From assembly GCF_000224785.1 (NCBI RefSeq), contig NZ_AGAV01000006.1, forward strand, positions 20,354 through 84,353: a stretch of DNA of 64,000 nucleotides, in the 5' to 3' direction. The position numbers and the translations under genes are program-made. Shown here one piece after another: positions 27,229 to 36,586 of this stretch (position 1 is the stretch's first letter; each line of letters opens with the position of its first letter). The DNA is from Lentibacillus jeotgali. Lineage in GTDB: Bacteria; Bacillota; Bacilli; Bacillales; Amphibacillaceae. The notes beneath the pieces were generated by a model that saw only the letters and a list, made by a program, of their open reading frames with translations, ran no database searches and was not told the origin of the DNA.

Positions 27229-28434
27229 ATGTATTTTGAATATACAGATAAGGTTAAAGCTTATCAGAATAAATTAAGCAAATTTATGGAGGAATATATT
27301 TATCCAAACGAAAAGACACACGAGGAGCAGTTGGATAAAAATAATAGATTTTCTTCAATCCCTCCAATAATGGAGGAGTTGAAGCAGAAAGCAAAAGAGG
27401 AGGGATTGTGGAATCTGTTTCTACCAGAAAGTGAATATGGTGCTGGTCTAACAAACTTAGAATATGCGCCATTATGTGAAATAATGGGTCGCTCTAGTAT
27501 TGCTCCAGAAGTATTTAATTGTGCAGCGCCAGATACAGGTAATATGGAGACTATTGTACGTTATGGTTCAGATGAGCAAAAGGAAAAATGGTTGAAACCG
27601 TTACTTAATGGGGAGATTCGTTCTTGTTTTTCAATGACTGAACCAGATATCGCTTCTTCAGATGCGACAAATATCAAAGCAAGTATTATACGGGACGGGG
27701 ACGAATATGTCATTAATGGTACAAAATGGTGGTCTTCTGGCGCTGGAGATTCACGTTGTAAAATTGCGATAGTAATGGGTAAAAATGATCCCGGTGCTCC
27801 TAAGCATAAACAACAGTCCATGATTCTTGTTCCACTTGATACACGAGGTGTAACAATTAAGCGTACATTGCCTGTATTTGGTTATGACCATGCACCACAT
27901 GGACATGCAGAAATCGAGTATAATAATGTACGTGTTCCTGCCTCAAATATGCTTTTAGGGGAAGGAAGGGGATTTGAAATTGCTCAAGGGAGATTAGGGC
28001 CAGGAAGAATCCATCATTGTATGAGGACAATTGGTACTGCTGAAAGAGCACTTGAATTATTATGTAAGCGTGTTCAAGAACGAGAGACATTTAGCAAAAA
28101 ATTATCTGAACAAGGTGTTATTCAAGAATGGATTGCCGATGCAAGGATGGATATAGAACAGGCGAGACTTCTCACACTAAAGGCAGCTTATATGATGGAT
28201 AAGGTTGGAAATAAAGAAGCGAAAGCAGAAATTGCAATGATAAAGGTTGTTGCTCCTAATATGGCATTAAAAATTATTGATCACGCAATTCAAGCATTTG
28301 GAGCAGCAGGTGTAACTGAAGATTTTCCATTGGCTGAAAGCTGGGCAAAGATTCGTACATTACGATTAGCGGATGGACCTGATGAAGTACATCGAAGAGC
28401 AATTGCAAGACAAGAATTAAAAAAATACCAATAG
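27229..28434 (+). CDS. ACAD10/ACAD11-like acyl-CoA dehydrogenase
   Basis: 401 residues. The sequence follows the dehydrogenase half of ACAD10/11: [85 protein letters not shown]. Near the C-terminus [15 protein letters not shown] stands where short-chain ACADs have YEGT. In ACAD10/11 and the Pseudomonas levulinate (Lva) pathway, such enzymes act on 4-phosphoacyl-CoA made by an APH-fold kinase. That kinase is encoded separately at 31042. A remnant of a sister copy lies at 23588. The direct link to 4-hydroxy acids here is inferred. Confidence 0.9.
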   Translation: MYFEYTDKVKAYQNKLSKFMEEYIYPNEKTHEEQLDKNNRFSSIPPIMEELKQKAKEEGLWNLFLPESEYGAGLTNLEYAPLCEIMGRSSIAPEVFNCAAPDTGNMETIVRYGSDEQKEKWLKPLLNGEIRSCFSMTEPDIASSDATNIKASIIRDGDEYVINGTKWWSSGAGDSRCKIAIVMGKNDPGAPKHKQQSMILVPLDTRGVTIKRTLPVFGYDHAPHGHAEIEYNNVRVPASNMLLGEGRGFEIAQGRLGPGRIHHCMRTIGTAERALELLCKRVQERETFSKKLSEQGVIQEWIADARMDIEQARLLTLKAAYMMDKVGNKEAKAEIAMIKVVAPNMALKIIDHAIQAFGAAGVTEDFPLAESWAKIRTLRLADGPDEVHRRAIARQELKKYQ

Positions 28435-28442
28435 CTATCTAT

Positions 28443-28672
28443 GATGTTGATGAACTGTTCGGTTTAACTGAAAAGACAGCAATCATAACCGGGATTGATA
28501 AGCAAATTGCTGCAGCAGGTGCCAATTAGTGATTAATTAAGAAGAGGCGGAATGAAAACAGAGACTGTAGAACCAAAGGGGAATTGAAGTAAAAACAATG
28601 ACGTTAGGATATGGTGTATCACGGATTCCAGGTGATATAAATAATGTTGTTGAAAAGAAAAAAGTATCCTAA
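28443..28672 (+). pseudogene. remnant of an SDR behind the ACAD
   Basis: DVDELFGLTEKTAIITGI from 28443 matches the SDR start VKDLFDLTGKTAIVTGGG. DKQIAAAGAN-stop matches the next segment after a short deletion. In another frame, RGIEVKTMTL and GDINNVVEKK match KRGAASLALAC and NDVKSVVNKT. About two thirds of the gene is missing. It begins nine bases after the ACAD stop, so the ancestral order was ACAD-SDR, as at 23588-24638. Confidence 0.8.
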
Positions 28673-28743
28673 ATATAGAATGATGTGGGAAGGTTTTTAC
28701 CAAAAGGCCTTAATCTTTTAGCTATTACAAATGGAGGGAGAGA

Positions 28744-29193
28744 ATGGATAGTAATTATTTTAAAGTTAAGGAAATCTATATTTATGGACTTGTCGTATTG
28801 CTTGGTTTGTTACTTATCTTGGTTGTTATTCCAATGGAGGTCCAGAAAGGGGAGCCAAGATTATTTCCCTTCATTTATACAACTGGGTTATTGATTGTCG
28901 GTATAGCTAATCTATTTATACTTGCATTTAATAAAAATTCGAATCACTTTAAATTTAACAAAAAAATAATAAAATATGTTGGATTAAATATATTAATATA
29001 CACTGCTTATATTTTTTTGATTCAATATGTTGGTTTTTTCGCTCTTTCTGTTCTTTTTATAATAATACAAATGCGTGTATTAGGTGAAGGTTGGAAAATG
29101 TCTATTATTATTAGTGTTGTATTGCCTCTATCCATTTATTTACTATTCACAGAAATATTAGCATTGTATTTTCCATCAGGAGTTCTTTTATAA
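28744..29193 (+). CDS. tctB: tripartite tricarboxylate transporter, small subunit (TctB)
   Basis: 149 residues with four predicted membrane helices (about 12-32, 40-60, 80-100 and 115-140), matching the TctB pattern: PMEVQKGEPRLFPFIYTTGL is family-typical. With TctA (29230) and the binding protein TctC (33023) it forms a sodium- or proton-driven importer of a carboxylate. Ribosome site GGAGGGAGA. Confidence 0.85.
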   Translation: MDSNYFKVKEIYIYGLVVLLGLLLILVVIPMEVQKGEPRLFPFIYTTGLLIVGIANLFILAFNKNSNHFKFNKKIIKYVGLNILIYTAYIFLIQYVGFFALSVLFIIIQMRVLGEGWKMSIIISVVLPLSIYLLFTEILALYFPSGVLL

Positions 29194-29229
29194 ATATTAT
29201 TCAGATATAAGGGAGGTGTTGTATAAGAT

Positions 29230-30759
29230 ATGTTAGGTCAAATAGCGGAAGGTTTTGCTACAATTATTACCCCAATGAATGTTCTTTTAATTCTTGCGGG
29301 TGTTACCGCTGGAGCTATCTTAGGTGCGATACCAGGTTTAACCTCTACAATGGGAATCGCACTGGTTCTGCCAATTACTTTTTATTTGGAGCCTGTTGCA
29401 GGTCTAAGTATGTTAATTGCTATGTATAAAGGTGGATTGTTTGGCGGTAGCGTAACCGCTATCATGTTTAATGCACCGGGTACTCCTGCCGCGGCAGCCA
29501 CTGGTCTTGATGGAAATCCGCTAAAGAAGAAAGGTTATCCACGTAAGGCAATAAGACTTGCTCTTATATCGTCAACAACAGGCGATTTAGTTGGTAATCT
29601 TGTGTTAATATTTACTGCTGGATTACTGGCGTCTGCAGCATTACAATTTGGCCCAACAGAAAATGCTGCATTGATTATTTTTGCTTTAGTGCTAATAACT
29701 ATTATAACCGGAAATTCAATATCAAAGAATATTATTTCGGTTTTATTAGGGTTGTTGATAGCAACAATAGGATCAGACCCTGTAACCTCTATACCGCGCT
29801 TTGACTTTGGACTAGACAATCTTTCTGGTTCTATAAGTATTATAGCATTGGTAATCGGTTTACTGGCAGTTTCAGAAGTATTTGAGACGATGGAGCAACA
29901 TTACTATTCTAAGTTTAGTAAATCCAGTTCCAACACTTCTGAATTTGAGGCCAATAGGAATAATCAGAAAAAGAAAGACGACAATATAACTATAAAAGAA
30001 GTAACTGCGGTCAAAAAAACACTAGGACGTTCGTCAATAATTGGAACTTTAATTGGTGCTCTTCCGGGACTAGGACCAGTGACTGCTACATTCGTAAGTT
30101 ATGCACAGGCGAAGAGTAAATCAAAAAATGGAGATAATTTTGGTAAGGGCGAAAAAGAAGGTATAGTCGCAGCGGAAGCAGCCAATAGTGCAGTAGGCAG
30201 TTCAAACCTCATCCCACTTCTTTCATTGGGAATACCAGGAGATGCTACTGCAGCTATAATCTTCGGTGCACTAATAATTCATGGTATTGTACCTGGACCA
30301 CAGCTTATTGAAACAAATGGACCTATTGTATATGGAATATTTGCAGGAATGTTAATAGCAAGCGCATTTTGTTTTGTTATTAATTGGTATGCAAGTAATG
30401 TGTTCCGCAAAATCGCTGTAATAAGACCAACAGTGTTGACACCAATAATTTTAGTTTTATGCATTGCAGGTACGTACGGATATAGTCAAGCTTCCTTTGA
30501 TATTATCGTAATGTTCATCTTTGGTGTACTAGGTTTTCTCTTGAAAAAGATAGAAATTCCGCTTGTAGGAATTGTTATTGGTTTTGTTCTTGGACCTAAG
30601 CTGGAAGAATCATTCAGACAAGTTTTGGTATTATCAAGTGGAGATATTAGTATATTTTTCACCCAACCAATATCGTTAGTATTATTAATGATTTCGTTGT
30701 TAGTTATCTTTAATCATCTCAGAAAAACGTTAAAAAGCAATAAGCAAATAAAGGAGTAG
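29230..30759 (+). CDS. tctA: tripartite tricarboxylate transporter, large subunit (TctA)
   Basis: 509 residues, about twelve membrane helices. TctA signature glycine-rich loops: GAILGAIPGLTSTMGIALVL near 30-50 and IGALPGLGPVTATFVSYAQA near 275, plus SLGIPGDATAAII. A charged cytoplasmic loop lies near residue 230-250. Forms the translocation path of the TTT system; substrate unknown but likely the acid metabolised by block D. Confidence 0.94.
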   Translation: MLGQIAEGFATIITPMNVLLILAGVTAGAILGAIPGLTSTMGIALVLPITFYLEPVAGLSMLIAMYKGGLFGGSVTAIMFNAPGTPAAAATGLDGNPLKKKGYPRKAIRLALISSTTGDLVGNLVLIFTAGLLASAALQFGPTENAALIIFALVLITIITGNSISKNIISVLLGLLIATIGSDPVTSIPRFDFGLDNLSGSISIIALVIGLLAVSEVFETMEQHYYSKFSKSSSNTSEFEANRNNQKKKDDNITIKEVTAVKKTLGRSSIIGTLIGALPGLGPVTATFVSYAQAKSKSKNGDNFGKGEKEGIVAAEAANSAVGSSNLIPLLSLGIPGDATAAIIFGALIIHGIVPGPQLIETNGPIVYGIFAGMLIASAFCFVINWYASNVFRKIAVIRPTVLTPIILVLCIAGTYGYSQASFDIIVMFIFGVLGFLLKKIEIPLVGIVIGFVLGPKLEESFRQVLVLSSGDISIFFTQPISLVLLMISLLVIFNHLRKTLKSNKQIKE

Positions 30760-30831
30760 AATATATCAACTCTAATTTTTTGATGATTGGAAAAGTAATA
30801 ACTAATAAAAAAGGAGGTGAGGAAGATAGGA

Positions 30832-31005
30832 ATGAAAAAATTCTTCTTTAAATGTAAAGGTTGGGACTAAGAGCTTTTTACATTAAGTCTGAGGAGAAGT
30901 GAAATAAAAGAAATAATTACAGATCTGGAGGCGTATACAATTTGTATTGATCAAATAGAACAAAGGTCAATACCTATATCCACAATTAAGGCGATGCTAA
31001 AATAA
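30832..31005 (+). pseudogene. short unknown frame with one internal stop
   Basis: ATG 30832, eleven bases after AAGGAGGTGA, encodes MKKFFFKCKGWD, a TAA, then ELFTLSLRRSEIKEIITDLE and further residues to MLK before TAA at 31003-31005, 57 codons in all in one frame. Family not recognised. Position directly before the APH kinase suggests that it once belonged to the operon. The rest of the 30760-31041 gap shows nothing else. Confidence 0.45.
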
Positions 31006-31041
31006 GCTTGCCCAATAAAATTTTACGGAGGAGGGGTAGTT

Positions 31042-32112
31042 ATGTCATCTGAGACAATCCCGGTTCGAGATGGAGAGGAACTTAATTTAATCAACCTAGA
31101 GTCATTTCTTAGGGAAAATATAAAAAACTTACCTACTGATCCATTAACTGTTGAACAGTTTAGTGCTGGACGATCTAATTTAACTTATCTATTAAAAATA
31201 GGTGATTGGGAAGCTGTATTAAGAAGACCACCCCTAGGACCAGTTCCTCCTAAAGCCCATGATATGGAAAGGGAGTTCACCATATTAAATGAAATTTCAC
31301 CATATTTCTCCCCCGCACCTAAACCATATGTGTTTGCAGGAAAAGAGCAAAATATTATAGAAAGTCCTTTCTTTATTATGGAAAGAAGGCATGGGGTTGT
31401 TTTAGACACCGCATTTCCCAAGGATGTTAAGTATACTGAGGAGCTAGGTAGGGAGATATCTAAAAGAATGGTGGATACGCTAGTAGCATTACATCAAATT
31501 GATTATACAAAAACAAAACTAAAAGAAATGACCAGGCCCGAAGGTTTCGTGGAACGTCAGGTGAATGGTTGGATTCATCGATATGAAAGATCTAAAACAG
31601 AAGAATTAGATGGCATTGAACAATTAAAAACTTGGATGCTAAATAATATTCCTGAATCGCAGAACCCTACAATTATACATTATGACTATAAATTGAATAA
31701 TTTAATGTTTAATGAAGATTTTGACTATATAAATGGTTTATTTGATTGGGAAATGACCACAGTTGGAGATCCATTGACAGACTTAGGTGTAGCAATGAGT
31801 TATTGGAAAGAAGACAATGATTCATCGCTTTTAAAAAAAGGAACAGAGGATGATCCTGTAACGACATATCCCGGATTCATGACACGTAATGAATTCATGG
31901 AGGCGTACGCAAAGAAAAGTGGAAGAGATGTATCAAATATGAACTTTTATTTAATCTTTTCCTATTTTAAATTAGCAGTCATCTGCCAACAAATTTATTT
32001 TAGATGGAAAAAAGGTCAAACAAAAGATGTACGGTTTAAAGATTTAAATGTATATGTAAATAACTTAATTCAATACTGTGTTGAAAATACATCAAGAAAT
32101 AATCTAACTTAA
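31042..32112 (+). CDS. APH-fold phosphotransferase, ACAD10/11 N-domain type
   Basis: 356 residues of the aminoglycoside-phosphotransferase/choline-kinase fold. The catalytic loop HYDYKLNNLMFN (HxDxxxxN) near 213 and the metal-binding segment GLFDWEMTTVGDPLTDLG are intact. LRRPPLGPVPPKAHDMEREF is diagnostic of the kinases linked to ACAD10/11 and LvaA, which phosphorylate the 4-hydroxyl of hydroxyacyl-CoA. Here kinase and dehydrogenase are separate genes of one cluster with two transporter genes between them. Ribosome site GGAGGAGGGG. Confidence 0.9.
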   Translation: MSSETIPVRDGEELNLINLESFLRENIKNLPTDPLTVEQFSAGRSNLTYLLKIGDWEAVLRRPPLGPVPPKAHDMEREFTILNEISPYFSPAPKPYVFAGKEQNIIESPFFIMERRHGVVLDTAFPKDVKYTEELGREISKRMVDTLVALHQIDYTKTKLKEMTRPEGFVERQVNGWIHRYERSKTEELDGIEQLKTWMLNNIPESQNPTIIHYDYKLNNLMFNEDFDYINGLFDWEMTTVGDPLTDLGVAMSYWKEDNDSSLLKKGTEDDPVTTYPGFMTRNEFMEAYAKKSGRDVSNMNFYLIFSYFKLAVICQQIYFRWKKGQTKDVRFKDLNVYVNNLIQYCVENTSRNNLT

Positions 32113-32190
32113 TAACCATTCATTATTTGAATCATAAGCGAATGGATGTTGTATGGCTTGTAGTTAATTTAATATAAAGGAGAATTTTAC

Positions 32191-32979
32191 ATGCAAAACA
32201 ATGAATCCGATCATCTAATAGTGGAAATTCAAGATGGAATTATGCAAATAAAGCTTAATCGACCTCAAAGTCTAAATGCTTTTAGTTCTGAAATGATTTC
32301 TGGATTAAAGAAAGCATTAAGTAAAGCAAAAACTGATATGAATATACGTGTTGTTACTATTGCAGGTTCTGGTAGAGCTTTTAGTGCTGGTGGTGATGTA
32401 AAGGGGATGGGGAGAAGAACTCCTTTGGGCACATATGAGCATCTTGGCAATTTAAATGAATTAATTATTTTAATGAAGGAATTAGAAAAACCAATTGTTG
32501 CTGCTGTACACGGTTACGCTGCAGGAGCAGGTTTTAATCTTGCCTTGGCTTGCGACATGATTCTAGCTGCTGATGGCAGTAAGTTTGTTTTAAGTTTCTC
32601 AAAGGTAGGTTTAATTTCAGATGGTGGGGGATTATATTTTCTCCCAAGATTGATTGGTACTTATCGTGCCAAGGAATTGTTATTTAATGCCGAGCCCATC
32701 AGTGTTGAAGAAGCATATTCATTAGGCATCGTTAATCATATTTATCCTTTTGAAGATTTCGAGCAGAAAGTTATGGAATATTCCGCTAAACTAGCCGCTG
32801 GACCATCAACTGCTTTTGGATTCATTAAGAAGATTGCTGATCAATCTCTACAATCAAGTTTAGCAGAGGTACTTGAACAAGAGCGTATCTCACAAGCAAC
32901 GGTTGCCACAACTGAAGATCATGCTGAAGGCATCTTAGCATTTAAAGAGAAAAGGAGTTCTAATTTTGTTGGAAAATAA
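32191..32979 (+). CDS. enoyl-CoA hydratase/isomerase
   Basis: 262-residue crotonase-fold enzyme. Oxyanion elements AFSAGGDVKGM and HGYAAGAGFNLALACDM are present. The first catalytic Glu position of classical hydratases (GGGCE) reads GAGFN here, and the second region reads FSKVGLISDGGGLYFLPRLI with Asp rather than Glu, so isomerase or another crotonase chemistry is as likely as hydration. Lies between the kinase and TctC genes. Confidence 0.85.
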   Translation: MQNNESDHLIVEIQDGIMQIKLNRPQSLNAFSSEMISGLKKALSKAKTDMNIRVVTIAGSGRAFSAGGDVKGMGRRTPLGTYEHLGNLNELIILMKELEKPIVAAVHGYAAGAGFNLALACDMILAADGSKFVLSFSKVGLISDGGGLYFLPRLIGTYRAKELLFNAEPISVEEAYSLGIVNHIYPFEDFEQKVMEYSAKLAAGPSTAFGFIKKIADQSLQSSLAEVLEQERISQATVATTEDHAEGILAFKEKRSSNFVGK

Positions 32980-33022
32980 TTTAATTATTACAATAAATTA
33001 ATTATCAGAGAGGATGGTCAAA

Positions 33023-33991
33023 ATGAAAAAAATATTTATATTTCCTTTGTTGGTAGTTATAGTATTATCAATTTTAGTTGCGTGTAGTGAAACTTCAGGT
33101 AGTAGTGGTGCTAGTGATTACCCTGAAAGACCAGTTACATTGATGATACCTTATGGAGCAGGTGGGACAACAGACATTTTCTTTAGAGAATTTGCAAAAA
33201 TCGCTGAAGAACATTTGGGACAAAAAATAGTTATTCAAAATGAAACTGGCGGCGGGGGTGCATCAATGTATTCTACTATTGCTAACGCTGATTCGGATGG
33301 ATATACAATGGCTGGTGGTATGGGTACCCAGCTTTACTCGGTGAACCCACACCTTAATTTACTGGATTATGATGGAGATGACTTTACTTTAGTTACACCT
33401 GTAATGCAATATCAATATGTATTTGTTGCGCCTAAAGACGCACCCTATCAAACGTTTGAGGAGTTAATTGAGTATTCAAAGGAAAATACATTATCCTTTG
33501 CTGCTTCCAGTACTACAAATAATCTTTTTGCAGAGTTGGTTAATCAAGCGGAAAACTTTGACTTGAAATGGGATATTCTTAGTTATAGTAGTGATTCTGA
33601 ATCTATTTCTGCAGTTTTAGGTGGTCATGTGGATTTTACGCTAGTTTCACCTGTAGCAGCACTTGGTGCTGAGCAAGCTGGGGATTTAAACTTTTTAGCC
33701 GTTTCCCCTGAAAAATTCGAATCCTACCCTGACGTCCCCACTATAGACGAGCTGGGTTATGAATTTGATATTACAGCAATGATAAGCATAGGGGGACCTA
33801 AAGATTTACCAGAAGAGGTAATATCTAAATGGGAAGAGGTAGTTAATAAAACATTAAAGGACCCGGAATTTAAAGAATTTGCTGCTAAAAACTATTATAC
33901 TTTGCCTGATATGACCCCGCAGGAAATGGAAGATTTCTTCGACAAACAGAGAGAACAGTTTGGAGAGGTAATTGATAGAGTAGTTGAATAA
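33023..33991 (+). CDS. tctC: TctC-type substrate-binding lipoprotein
   Basis: 322 residues from ATG 33023 (GAGAGG nine bases upstream). The signal peptide ends in a lipobox LVAC and a Ser/Gly linker follows. The mature part starts DYPERPVTLMIPYGAGGTTD, the TTT receptor signature. Captures the carboxylate for TctAB. Unusually, it is separated from tctBA by the kinase and hydratase genes, which ties transport and metabolism into one operon. A 16-bp hairpin follows. Confidence 0.92.
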   Translation: MKKIFIFPLLVVIVLSILVACSETSGSSGASDYPERPVTLMIPYGAGGTTDIFFREFAKIAEEHLGQKIVIQNETGGGGASMYSTIANADSDGYTMAGGMGTQLYSVNPHLNLLDYDGDDFTLVTPVMQYQYVFVAPKDAPYQTFEELIEYSKENTLSFAASSTTNNLFAELVNQAENFDLKWDILSYSSDSESISAVLGGHVDFTLVSPVAALGAEQAGDLNFLAVSPEKFESYPDVPTIDELGYEFDITAMISIGGPKDLPEEVISKWEEVVNKTLKDPEFKEFAAKNYYTLPDMTPQEMEDFFDKQREQFGEVIDRVVE

Positions 33992-34015
33992 AAATATATT
34001 TAGGTATTATTAGTA

Positions 34016-34059
34016 ATGTTTAGATGAAAAAGATATATATCAATTTTTCATCTAAACAT
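34016..34059 (+). terminator. perfect 16-bp stem after tctC
   Basis: ATGTTTAGATGAAAAA at 34016-34031 pairs fully with 34044-34059 around a 12-base loop. The stem itself supplies a run of T on the 3' arm. Probably ends or attenuates the transcript before the ComB-like gene. Confidence 0.65.
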
Positions 34060-34111
34060 ACCTTCGATAAAATCTAATATTAGGATCAATTTCTGATGGG
34101 GGGAAGGACGA

Positions 34112-34837
34112 GTGAAAAGATGTCGTTTATGGTTAACTAAAGAAGAGATTGAGCCTGATTTATTATCAGGCGCAACTGTAGTTGTAATTGATGTTCTTTT
34201 GGCAACTACTACGCTTCTGACAATAATGGAGCGTGGTGCAAGGAGAGTCTTTCCAGTTGAAAATATGGAAGAAGCAAAAAAACTGGGTGAGGAATTGGGG
34301 AATTCTTCTATTACTGGTGGGGAACAAGGGGGATTTAGAATAGACGGATTTAAAAGTGGACATCTACCACAAGACTATCCTTCAGAATATGTAAATAATA
34401 AGGATGTTATTTTCCTAACCACTAATGGTACACGAGCAATTTGTCAGGCTAAAAATGCTAAAAAATTATTGATAGCTAATATAAGGAACGTCCCTACTAT
34501 AGCAGAATACTTAAACACTTTAAAAAAGGAAGATGTGTATATTATATGTGCAGGGTCGGGAGGGCATTTTTCACTTGAAGATTTCTTGTGTGCAAGCATA
34601 ATTATATCGCGGCTCAATCTAAACAACGTTAAGTACAATGATGCTGTACAGATAGCTTTAGAACAACAATTCGAAAAGAGAAATCGGATTAAACATATTT
34701 TAGAGAATAGTAAGGTAGGTCGTTCTAGTATAAAAAAAGGGATGCAAGATTTAATTAATTTTACAGGAAATGTTGGTGCATCAGACTTAATCGTTTCCGT
34801 TAATGAGGGAGAGTTAAAGATATTAGAAAAATTATAA
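34112..34837 (+). CDS. ComB family phosphatase (2-phosphosulfolactate phosphatase-like)
   Basis: 241 residues with the ComB motifs VVIDVLLATTTLLT, ITGGEQGG, FLTTNGTRAICQA and CAGSGGHFSLEDFLCAS. ComB is a magnesium-dependent phosphatase known from coenzyme M synthesis, releasing phosphate from a 2-phospho acid; its role in Bacillaceae is not established. Coenzyme M synthesis is not suggested by any neighbour. Next to an APH-type acyl-CoA kinase and a ligase, it may process a phosphorylated hydroxy acid. GTG start with a GGGGGGAAGGA ribosome site. Confidence 0.85.
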   Translation: MKRCRLWLTKEEIEPDLLSGATVVVIDVLLATTTLLTIMERGARRVFPVENMEEAKKLGEELGNSSITGGEQGGFRIDGFKSGHLPQDYPSEYVNNKDVIFLTTNGTRAICQAKNAKKLLIANIRNVPTIAEYLNTLKKEDVYIICAGSGGHFSLEDFLCASIIISRLNLNNVKYNDAVQIALEQQFEKRNRIKHILENSKVGRSSIKKGMQDLINFTGNVGASDLIVSVNEGELKILEKL

Positions 34838-34861
34838 TTTTATTAGAAAGGGGAGTTATGC

Positions 34862-36544
34862 ATGTTGACTCGTCACTTTAAACATTGGCCTTTGAGATTA
34901 TCCAAAGAATTAATTACACCCGAGACTACATTGTATAACAATCTAGAGATCAGTTCAAAGCGATATCCTGATCATGTAGCTATAAATTACTATGGTCAAG
35001 ATATAACATACCAACAACTAATTACAGAAGTTGATGCAATGGCCGGTTTCCTTCAGCATGAATTAGGAGTCTCGAAAGGGGAAAAAGTACTATTATATAT
35101 GCAAAATTCTCCTCAATATATTATAGGATATTATGCTATTTTAAGGGCAGATGCAATAGTAGTCCCTTTAAATCCTATGTTAAAAACAATGGAGCTAGAA
35201 TTTTATATTAAAGACTGTAAGATAAAAAATGCCGTCGTTAGTCAGGAGTTATGTGGAAATGTTGAGTCACTACTTGAGAAAGGGTTATTAGAAAATATTA
35301 TCACAGCAGCATATTCTGATTACTTGCCAGTTGAATTTCTAGAAGAACTTCCTAAACAAGTTATCCACGACAGAAAAGACTCTAATAGGCCAAATAATTA
35401 TTTGTGGGTTGATTGTATTGGAGCTAATTACAATCCAAAAAAACTATCTTCGGGTCCAGACGATCTTGCTGTAATCCCTTATACATCTGGTACTACTGGG
35501 TACCCAAAAGGATGTATGCATACAAATAGAACTGTCCAAGCAAATACGGTGGGTGGAGCTTCCTGGGCAAGAACAACTTCTAACAACGTGCACTTGGCAA
35601 CTCTCCCTTTCTTTCACGTAACTGGAATGGTACATAGTATGCATGTACCAATATATGCTGGAAGTACAATAGTCGTTATGACGCGTTGGAATAGGGAAAC
35701 AGCTTTAGAGTTAATCAACCGAAATAAGTGTACCAATTGGGTTGCAATAAGTACGATGGTGATAGATTTTATAGCAAATCCCAACCTTGTAGCAAAGAAA
35801 ATTTCGTCTTTAACGACTATATCGGGAGGTGGTGCAGCGCTTCCTGAAGCAGTAGGTAAGAGGCTTTATGAAATGACAGGGTTAAAATTTACTGAGGGTT
35901 ATGGCTTAACTGAAACAATGTCTCAGACACATTCAAATCCAGTTGAACGCCCTAAGATGCAGTGCCTGGGTATTCCAAGTTTTGGAGTGGATGCAAGAAT
36001 CATTAATCCCAATACAAACAAAGAAATTGGTATAGGGGAAGTTGGGGAAATTATTGTCAGTGGACCGCAGATTATGATTGGTTACCACAATCGTGAAGAT
36101 GAAAATGAGAAAGTGTTCCTTAATATAGAAGGTAAACGTTTTTTAAGAACAGGGGATATTGGACGATATGATGAAGATGGATATTTTTTCATGGTTGATC
36201 GTATCAAACGAATGATTAATTCATCAGGATATAAAGTTTGGCCAAGTGAGATAGAGTCCTATCTTTATAAGCATCCAGCAGTTCATCAATCCTGCGTAAT
36301 CGGCGTTCCTGACTCAAGAAAAGGTGAAACGGTTAAAGCATTTATTATTTTAAAAGAAGAATTCAAAGAACAAATAAACGAAGAGGAAATAATCGAATGG
36401 TCGAAAAAGCATATGGCAGCTTATAAATATCCACGTTTTGTTGAATTTAGATCCACGCTGCCAACAACTAGTAGCGGAAAGATACTTTGGCATAAATTAC
36501 AGGAGGAAGAATTGAAAAAGTCAACAGGCAGTTCTAGGTTATAA
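34862..36544 (+). CDS. acyl-CoA ligase (AMP-forming)
   Basis: 560 residues, ANL superfamily: YTSGTTGYPKGCMHTNRT, TEGYGLTETMSQTHSNP, RTGDIGRYDEDGYFFMVDR and catalytic Lys in TSSGKILWHKL. Sequence is clearly apart from the paired ligases at 13256 and 19045 (for example TSGTTGYPKG rather than TGGT), so block D activates a different acid. ATG 34862 with AAGGGGAG upstream, 24 bases after the ComB-like gene. Confidence 0.92.
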   Translation: MLTRHFKHWPLRLSKELITPETTLYNNLEISSKRYPDHVAINYYGQDITYQQLITEVDAMAGFLQHELGVSKGEKVLLYMQNSPQYIIGYYAILRADAIVVPLNPMLKTMELEFYIKDCKIKNAVVSQELCGNVESLLEKGLLENIITAAYSDYLPVEFLEELPKQVIHDRKDSNRPNNYLWVDCIGANYNPKKLSSGPDDLAVIPYTSGTTGYPKGCMHTNRTVQANTVGGASWARTTSNNVHLATLPFFHVTGMVHSMHVPIYAGSTIVVMTRWNRETALELINRNKCTNWVAISTMVIDFIANPNLVAKKISSLTTISGGGAALPEAVGKRLYEMTGLKFTEGYGLTETMSQTHSNPVERPKMQCLGIPSFGVDARIINPNTNKEIGIGEVGEIIVSGPQIMIGYHNREDENEKVFLNIEGKRFLRTGDIGRYDEDGYFFMVDRIKRMINSSGYKVWPSEIESYLYKHPAVHQSCVIGVPDSRKGETVKAFIILKEEFKEQINEEEIIEWSKKHMAAYKYPRFVEFRSTLPTTSSGKILWHKLQEEELKKSTGSSRL

Positions 36545-36586
36545 TAACTGTAAACTTATTAGTAATTTTTTAGGGAGAGGAATTTT

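Noticed and set aside
32115..32145. Fourth copy of the ATTCA-TGAAT dyad before the hydratase at 32191
   Set aside because: The spacer is five, not four, bases and there is no GG-N10-GC promoter nearby; it reads better as a weak hairpin.
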